18,761 nucleotides of DNA from an uncultured Moheibacter sp. (lineage in GTDB: Bacteria > Bacteroidota > Bacteroidia > Flavobacteriales > Weeksellaceae). The notes beneath the pieces are model-generated. The model was not told the origin of the DNA. It searched no databases and was given only the letters and a program-made list of their open reading frames with translations. A program made the translations under genes and the position numbers. This document shows, piece by piece, positions 15,400 through 18,761 of the stretch. The stretch lies in the NCBI GenBank assembly GCA_937875605.1, contig CALLXZ010000210.1:1-18761 (forward strand), in the 5' to 3' direction. Position 1 is the first letter of the stretch; each line of letters starts with the position of its first letter.

Positions 15400-15699
15400 A
15401 TGACAATTAATCTTCAGACAGTAAATTTCAACGCAAAAGATGGATTAGAAGAGTACGTTGAAAGTAAATTAAGCAAGTTGGAACAATTTTATGATAAAAT
15501 TATTGCAGTGCAAGTAGCTATGAGAGTTGAGAATATTCCCGAAAAAGAAAACAAATTTGTGGATATTAAATTAGAAGTACCGGGAGATGATATCGTGGTA
15601 AAAAAGTCAGGTCAGACTTTTGAAGAATGCATTGATTTATCGGTAGATACATTAAAGAAATTAATCATACGTAAAAAGGAGAAAATCACAGATCGATAG
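15400..15699 (+). CDS. hpf: Ribosome hibernation promoting factor (short HPF/RaiA family)
   Basis: This 99-residue protein binds the 30S decoding centre and inactivates ribosomes in stationary phase. It has only the conserved beta-alpha-beta-beta-beta-alpha domain (MTINLQTVNFNAKDGLEEYVESKLSKLEQFYD, VDIKLEVPGDDIVVKKSGQTFEECIDLSVDTLKKLIIRKKEK). The C-terminal dimerisation domain of long HPF is absent. The start lies 3 nt after the xerC stop, so it depends on the xerC or rpsU promoters. A hairpin 58 nt downstream is the likely terminator and overlaps the promoter of the following tRNA operon. Confidence 0.93.
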   Translation: MTINLQTVNFNAKDGLEEYVESKLSKLEQFYDKIIAVQVAMRVENIPEKENKFVDIKLEVPGDDIVVKKSGQTFEECIDLSVDTLKKLIIRKKEKITDR

Positions 15700-15725
15700 A
15701 GAACAAAAATAATTTTTTCCAAAAA

Positions 15726-15756
15726 TTTGGAGAATTCGTAAAACTTCGTACATTTG
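15726..15756 (+). promoter_or_regulatory. Consensus promoter of the tRNA-tuf operon
   Basis: The -33 TTTG (15726-15729), a 19-nt spacer and the -7 TACATTTG (15749-15756) match TTTG-N19-TAnnTTTG exactly. The expected start is near 15762, about 50 nt before tRNA-Thr(UGU). Confidence 0.75.
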
Positions 15757-15788
15757 CAGTCCGTTAAAGAAAAACGGACTGTTCTTTT
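15757..15788 (+). terminator. Hairpin after hpf, adjoining the tRNA promoter -7 box
   Basis: CAGTCCGTT (15757-15765) pairs with AACGGACTG (15773-15781) around an AAAGAAA loop, followed by TTCTTTT. It begins on the base after the -7 box. Transcripts from hpf carry the full stem; tRNA transcripts starting near 15762 lack the first bases of the 5' arm. Confidence 0.7.
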
Positions 15789-15810
15789 ACATAAAAATGA
15801 AGATTTTGAT

Positions 15811-15884
15811 GCCGGCATAGCTCAGTTGGCCAGAGCACGTGATTTGTAATCTCGGGGTCGTGGGTTCGAATCCCTCTGCCGGCT
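15811..15884 (+). tRNA. tRNA-Thr (anticodon TGT)
   Basis: Acceptor GCCGGCA (15811-15817) pairs with TGCCGGC (15877-15883), with discriminator T15884. The anticodon loop is TTTGTAA with TGT at 15845-15847, and the T-loop is TTCGAAT. The anticodon stem CGTGA/TCTCG (15838-15842 and 15850-15854) contains a T15840-T15852 mismatch at its middle pair. CCA is not encoded. It is the first gene of a four-tRNA cluster leading into tuf. Confidence 0.95.
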
Positions 15885-15906
15885 CAATTTTTATTTACGA
15901 AACAAA

Positions 15907-15988
<82 letters not shown>

Positions 15989-16044
15989 CTAAATCTTCAT
16001 TTAAAATTTGAACAAGGTCAACTTGGTTGGCTATGTAAGTATAA

Positions 16045-16117
16045 GCGGGAGTAGCTCAATTGGTAGAGCTTCAGCCTTCCAAGCTGAATGTTGCGGGTTC
16101 GAGTCCCGTCTCCCGCT
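16045..16117 (+). tRNA. tRNA-Gly (anticodon TCC)
   Basis: Acceptor GCGGGAG (16045-16051) pairs with CTCCCGC (16110-16116), with discriminator T16117. Anticodon stem TCAGC/GCTGA encloses CTTCCAA with TCC at 16078-16080. D and T arms are regular. CCA is not encoded. Confidence 0.96.
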
Positions 16118-16127
16118 CTACTTTTTG

Positions 16128-16199
16128 GCCGATGTAGCTCAGGGGTAGAGCGCTTCCTTGGTAAGGACGAGGTCACGGGTTCAATTCCCGTCATTGGCT
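16128..16199 (+). tRNA. tRNA-Thr (anticodon GGT)
   Basis: Acceptor GCCGATG (16128-16134) pairs with CATTGGC (16192-16198) with one G-U pair; the discriminator is T16199. The anticodon loop TTGGTAA has GGT at 16160-16162. The anticodon stem CTTCC/GGACG (16153-16157 and 16165-16169) carries a T16154-C16168 mismatch. The gene starts only 10 nt after tRNA-Gly. Confidence 0.95.
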
Positions 16200-16234
16200 C
16201 TAAGGAAGAGTGAAAGAGATGAATGTAGTTGATT

Positions 16235-16270
16235 GTGGGAGGTGTTGGGCAGGGAAGCTCACCACTTTTT
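16235..16270 (+). terminator. Weak terminator-like hairpin between tRNA-Thr and tuf
   Basis: GTGG-GAG (16235-16241) pairs with CTC-a-CCAC (16258-16265, one bulged A) around a 16-nt loop, followed by T5. It may attenuate read-through from the tRNAs into tuf or mark an RNA processing site. I find no clear -7 box between it and tuf. Confidence 0.35.
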
Positions 16271-16320
16271 GTGTTGAAAATTATTTAGAATTACGTATAA
16301 CATAGAAATTATTTAAAACA

Positions 16321-17508
16321 ATGGCAAAGGAAACCTTTCAGCGTAATAAGCCGCATTTGAACATTGGTACTATCGGTCACGTTGACCACGGTAAAACCAC
16401 ATTGACTGCAGCTATTACAAAAGTATTAGCAGATGCTGGATTGTCTGAGGCGAAATCATTCGACCAAATCGACAACGCACCAGAAGAAAAAGAAAGAGGT
16501 ATTACAATTAATACTTCACACGTAGAATATGAAACAGCTAACCGTCACTACGCACACGTTGACTGTCCGGGTCACGCGGATTACGTAAAGAACATGGTTA
16601 CAGGTGCCGCTCAGATGGACGGTGCTATCTTGGTTGTTGCTGCAACTGACGGACCAATGCCACAAACACGTGAGCACATCCTTTTAGGACGTCAGGTAGG
16701 TATTCCAAGAATCGTTGTTTTCATGAACAAAGTTGACATGGTTGACGATTCTGAATTATTGGAATTAGTTGAAATGGAAATCAGAGATTTATTATCTTTC
16801 TACGAATATGACGGAGATAACGGTCCGGTAGTTCAAGGTTCAGCGTTAGGTGCGTTGAATGGAGAGCAAAAATGGGTCGACACTGTAATGGAATTGATGA
16901 ATGCAGTTGATGAGTGGATCGAACAACCAGTTCGTGAGGCTGACAAACCATTCTTGATGCCGGTTGAGGACGTGTTCTCTATCACAGGTCGTGGTACAGT
17001 AGCAACAGGTCGTATCGAAGCTGGAGTTATCAATACAGGAGATCCGGTAGATATCGTAGGTATGGGTGAAGAAAAATTGACTTCAACTATTACTGGGGTA
17101 GAAATGTTCCGTAAAATCCTTGACAGAGGTGAAGCTGGAGATAACGTTGGATTGTTATTGAGAGGTATTGAGAAGTCTGATATCCGTCGTGGTATGGTTA
17201 TCGCTAAAGCTGGTTCAGTAAAACCTCACAAAAAATTCAAAGCTCAGGTTTATATCTTGACAAAAGAAGAAGGAGGGCGTCACACTCCATTTCATAACAA
17301 ATACCGTCCACAGTTCTACGTACGTACAACTGACGTAACAGGAGAAATCCAGTTGCCGGAAGGAGTTGAGATGGTATTACCAGGTGATAACTTGACGATT
17401 ACTGTAGAATTGTTACAACCAATTGCATTAAACGATGGTCTACGTTTCGCTATCCGTGAAGGTGGTAGAACTGTAGGTGCAGGTCAGGTAACTGAAATCC
17501 TTGATTAA
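16321..17508 (+). CDS. tuf: Elongation factor Tu
   Basis: EF-Tu is the GTPase that delivers aminoacyl-tRNA to the ribosome. The 395 residues include G1 GHVDHGKT (19-26), the effector region [14 protein letters not shown] with its conserved Thr, G3 DCPGH (81-85) and G4 NKVD (136-139). Domains II and III are complete, ending [11 protein letters not shown]. Codon use is noticeably more biased than in neighbouring genes, with many GGT, CGT, CAC and AAC codons, as expected for very high expression. It lies 121 nt after tRNA-Thr(GGT) without a clear promoter of its own, so it is probably expressed largely from the tRNA operon promoter at 15726-15756. A strong hairpin follows, before tRNA-Trp. Confidence 0.98.
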   Translation: MAKETFQRNKPHLNIGTIGHVDHGKTTLTAAITKVLADAGLSEAKSFDQIDNAPEEKERGITINTSHVEYETANRHYAHVDCPGHADYVKNMVTGAAQMDGAILVVAATDGPMPQTREHILLGRQVGIPRIVVFMNKVDMVDDSELLELVEMEIRDLLSFYEYDGDNGPVVQGSALGALNGEQKWVDTVMELMNAVDEWIEQPVREADKPFLMPVEDVFSITGRGTVATGRIEAGVINTGDPVDIVGMGEEKLTSTITGVEMFRKILDRGEAGDNVGLLLRGIEKSDIRRGMVIAKAGSVKPHKKFKAQVYILTKEEGGRHTPFHNKYRPQFYVRTTDVTGEIQLPEGVEMVLPGDNLTITVELLQPIALNDGLRFAIREGGRTVGAGQVTEILD

Positions 17509-17533
17509 TCAAAGATTAAAATTATAAAGAAGA

Positions 17534-17568
17534 AAGGTGTTTTCGGTTTTCGGATTCGGGAACACCTT
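17534..17568 (+). terminator. Hairpin between tuf and tRNA-Trp
   Basis: AAGGTGTTTTCG (17534-17545) pairs with CGGGAACACCTT (17557-17568), including two U-G pairs, around an 11-nt loop. CTTTC follows, so the T-run is short. It is either a partial terminator that lets some transcription reach tRNA-Trp, secE and nusG, or a processing hairpin. Confidence 0.65.
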
Positions 17569-17577
17569 CTTTCAAAT

Positions 17578-17649
17578 ACGGGCATAGTATAATGGTTAGT
17601 ATCGCGGTCTCCAAAACCGCTGGTCAGGGTTCGAATCCTTGTGCCCGTG
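17578..17649 (+). tRNA. tRNA-Trp (anticodon CCA)
   Basis: Acceptor ACGGGCA (17578-17584) pairs with TGCCCGT (17642-17648), with G17649 as the expected Trp discriminator. Anticodon stem GCGGT/ACCGC encloses CTCCAAA with CCA at 17611-17613. T-stem CAGGG/CCTTG has one G-U pair. CCA is not encoded at the 3' end. Confidence 0.95.
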
Positions 17650-17700
17650 CAACAACGAAAGATAATAGGTGAATTTGCCGGAAGACTTATTTGGTTTTTT

Positions 17701-17742
17701 AAGTTGGGCAAATCCCAACTTTGCAATTCTCCATTAGAATTG
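17701..17742 (+). promoter_or_regulatory. Two tandem hairpins in the secE leader
   Basis: AAGTTGGG (17701-17708) pairs with CCCAACTT (17714-17721), and CAATTCT (17724-17730) pairs with AGAATTG (17736-17742). Both stems are perfect with 5-nt loops, 2 nt apart, and neither has a U-run. A near -7 box (CAACTTTG, 17716-17723) overlaps the first 3' arm, with TTTG at 17690-17693. Confidence 0.4.
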
Positions 17743-17790
17743 AGATTGAGAAGTGAAATCGGACGGTTAAATTACAATAAAAAGAAACAA

Positions 17791-17985
17791 ATGAAAGTTT
17801 TAAACTACGTAAAAGATTCCTTTACTGAATTTAAGGATCATGTAACTTGGCCAACTTGGGCTTCGCTTCAGCAAGATACCATCATAGTTGCCGTTGCAAC
17901 GATAATATTGGCATTATTTCTTTATGCAGTGGATTCATTGTTTGGTAATGTGATTATCAAAAGCATATTTGAATTACTTAGATAA
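17791..17985 (+). CDS. secE: Preprotein translocase subunit SecE
   Basis: SecE is an essential inner-membrane part of the SecYEG channel. The 64-residue product has the single-helix form: the amphipathic segment YVKDSFTEFKDHVTWPTWASLQQDT with the conserved V-T-W-P motif, then one transmembrane helix at about residues 31-50. I start at the ATG 17791 (MKVLNYVKDSF), preceded by the A-rich AAAGAAACAA. An upstream in-frame extension reaches back to the 3' end of tRNA-Trp and is not credible. nusG follows 27 nt downstream in the near-universal secE-nusG pair. Confidence 0.95.
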   Translation: MKVLNYVKDSFTEFKDHVTWPTWASLQQDTIIVAVATIILALFLYAVDSLFGNVIIKSIFELLR

Positions 17986-18012
17986 AGAATCGTAATCTGA
18001 TAAATTAAAGTT

Positions 18013-18558
18013 ATGAGTGACAAAAAATGGTACGTGTTAAAAACCGTGAGTGGTCAGGAAATGAAAGTGAAAACTTATATCGACAATGAAATTCAGTACC
18101 ATAAATTACAAGATTTCGTAGGACAGATTGTGGTTCCTATGGAAAAAGTAATCCAAATCAGAAACGGTAAAAAAATCCAAAAGGAAAAAGTCCACTATCC
18201 GGGTTATGTGATGATCGAAGCAGAATTGCAAGGAGAAATTCCACACATTATTAAAAACATTCCGGGAGTCATCAGTTTTCTTAGTGCAACCAAAGGAGGA
18301 GATCCAGTTCCAATGCGTCAGGCCGAGGTAAACCGTATGCTGGGGAGAGTAGATGAGTTGGCAGAGTCAGATGAGAACTTGGTAAATATTCCTTATATAG
18401 TTGGGGAAACTGTAAAAGTAATCGACGGACCTTTCAATGGATTTAACGGTACGATTGAGAAAATCAACGAAGATAAACGTAAGTTGGAAGTGATGGTATT
18501 GATTTTTGGTCGTAAAACACCTCTTGAATTAAGCTTCATGCAAGTAGAAAAAGTATAG
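18013..18558 (+). CDS. nusG: Transcription termination/antitermination factor NusG
   Basis: NusG binds RNA polymerase through its N-terminal NGN domain and contacts Rho or ribosomal protein uS10 through its KOW domain. The 181 residues are complete. The NGN domain (about 1-110) opens KWYVLKTVSGQEMKVKTYID and has HYPGYVMIEAEL and NIPGVISFLS. The KOW domain (about 125-181) has GETVKVIDGPFNGFNGTIEKI and ends LSFMQVEKV. It is co-transcribed with secE and ends at its own terminator. rplK would be expected next, and the promoter at the window end fits that. Confidence 0.97.
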   Translation: MSDKKWYVLKTVSGQEMKVKTYIDNEIQYHKLQDFVGQIVVPMEKVIQIRNGKKIQKEKVHYPGYVMIEAELQGEIPHIIKNIPGVISFLSATKGGDPVPMRQAEVNRMLGRVDELAESDENLVNIPYIVGETVKVIDGPFNGFNGTIEKINEDKRKLEVMVLIFGRKTPLELSFMQVEKV

Positions 18559-18578
18559 TATTTTCAATTAAATATTTC

Positions 18579-18606
18579 AAAGCCATTCTTCATTGAGTGG
18601 CTTTTT
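18579..18606 (+). terminator. Intrinsic terminator after nusG
   Basis: AAAGCCATTC (18579-18588) pairs with GAGTGGCTTT (18595-18604), one U-G pair, around a TTCATT loop, with T5 at 18602-18606. It separates secE-nusG from the downstream operon. Confidence 0.9.
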
Positions 18607-18713
18607 ATTTGTTTTAAATTTAAAAATTTAGTTCGACTAAAATTTAATCTGAACTAAGAATACTTAAGACTTACTACAAAAAAACATTTTACATTAAAAA
18701 TCAGCAATTTACT

Positions 18714-18744
18714 TTTGTTGATTTAAATAAAAATATTACTTTTG
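18714..18744 (+). promoter_or_regulatory. Consensus promoter for the operon beyond the window (probably rplK)
   Basis: The -33 TTTG (18714-18717), a 19-nt spacer and the -7 TACTTTTG (18737-18744) give an exact TTTG-N19-TAnnTTTG match. In 18607-18713 I see AT-rich sequence and a small dyad TTTAGT-tcg-ACTAAA, but no gene. Confidence 0.7.
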
Positions 18745-18761
18745 CAATCCAAAAAGTGAAA

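Noticed and set aside
16219..16305. 28-codon ORF in the tuf leader
   Set aside because: Short, Cys/Trp-rich and without a start context; it overlaps the hairpin. It could be a leader peptide, but nothing beyond an open frame supports this.
17641..17790. Longer SecE start upstream
   Set aside because: The extension covers the 3' end of tRNA-Trp and two hairpins and lacks SecE similarity. The ATG at 17791 fits the family start.
18621..18660. Dyads around TTTAGT-tcg-ACTAAA and TTAGTTC/GAACTAA upstream of the last promoter
   Set aside because: The arms are short and AT-rich, the two overlap, and they lie about 60 nt or more upstream of the -33 box. A chance origin is likely.

Overview
The window is a chromosomal housekeeping segment from a low-GC member of the Bacteroidota, most probably class Flavobacteriia (order Flavobacteriales); I cannot name the genus. 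The evidence is a type III glutamine synthetase, the DUF4293 and DUF2851 families, a Rho with a long Asn/Gln-rich insert, promoters of the phylum-specific form TTTG-N19-TAnnTTTG, A-rich translation starts with almost no Shine-Dalgarno sequences, and the gene order rpsU - xerC - hpf - tRNA Thr/Tyr/Gly/Thr - tuf - tRNA-Trp - secE - nusG. I see no plasmid, phage, IS, integron or CRISPR signature. No gene-free stretch exceeds about 205 bases.

Layout. Positions 1-1481 (minus) hold the N-terminal part of the DNA translocase FtsK, cut by the window edge. Divergent from it, dnaX (1621-3335) encodes the clamp-loader subunits, but its reading frame is split at an A10 tract: the zero frame ends as a 365-residue gamma-like protein and the -1 frame continues without a stop to a 571-residue tau. 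Next come an FKBP prolyl-isomerase lipoprotein (3461-4387) and, convergent across a shared terminator, rho (4504-6246, minus). A structured intergenic region separates rho from a DUF4293 membrane protein (6438-6845). GSIII (7063-9249) and release factor 1 (9382-10470) follow, then the overlapping DUF2851/PspC pair (10529-12026), a membrane-anchored double helix-hairpin-helix protein (12130-12924) and an acyl-CoA dehydrogenase (13032-14174).

The last third is a translation and transcription cluster: bS21, XerC, hibernation factor HPF, four tRNAs, EF-Tu, tRNA-Trp, SecE and NusG. The window ends on a near-consensus promoter, presumably for the rplK ribosomal-protein operon.

The genes serve core functions: chromosome segregation and dimer resolution (FtsK, XerC), replication (DnaX), transcription termination and elongation (Rho, NusG), translation (RF1, bS21, HPF, EF-Tu, tRNAs), secretion (SecE), envelope folding (FKBP) and nitrogen assimilation (GSIII). 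No new multi-gene system is apparent. The observations most worth following are the dnaX slippage site, promoters interlocked with terminator hairpins (xerC, the tRNA operon, perhaps secE), the Rho disordered domain and its structured leader, the missing Shine-Dalgarno at rpsU, and anticodon-stem mismatches in both tRNA-Thr genes.
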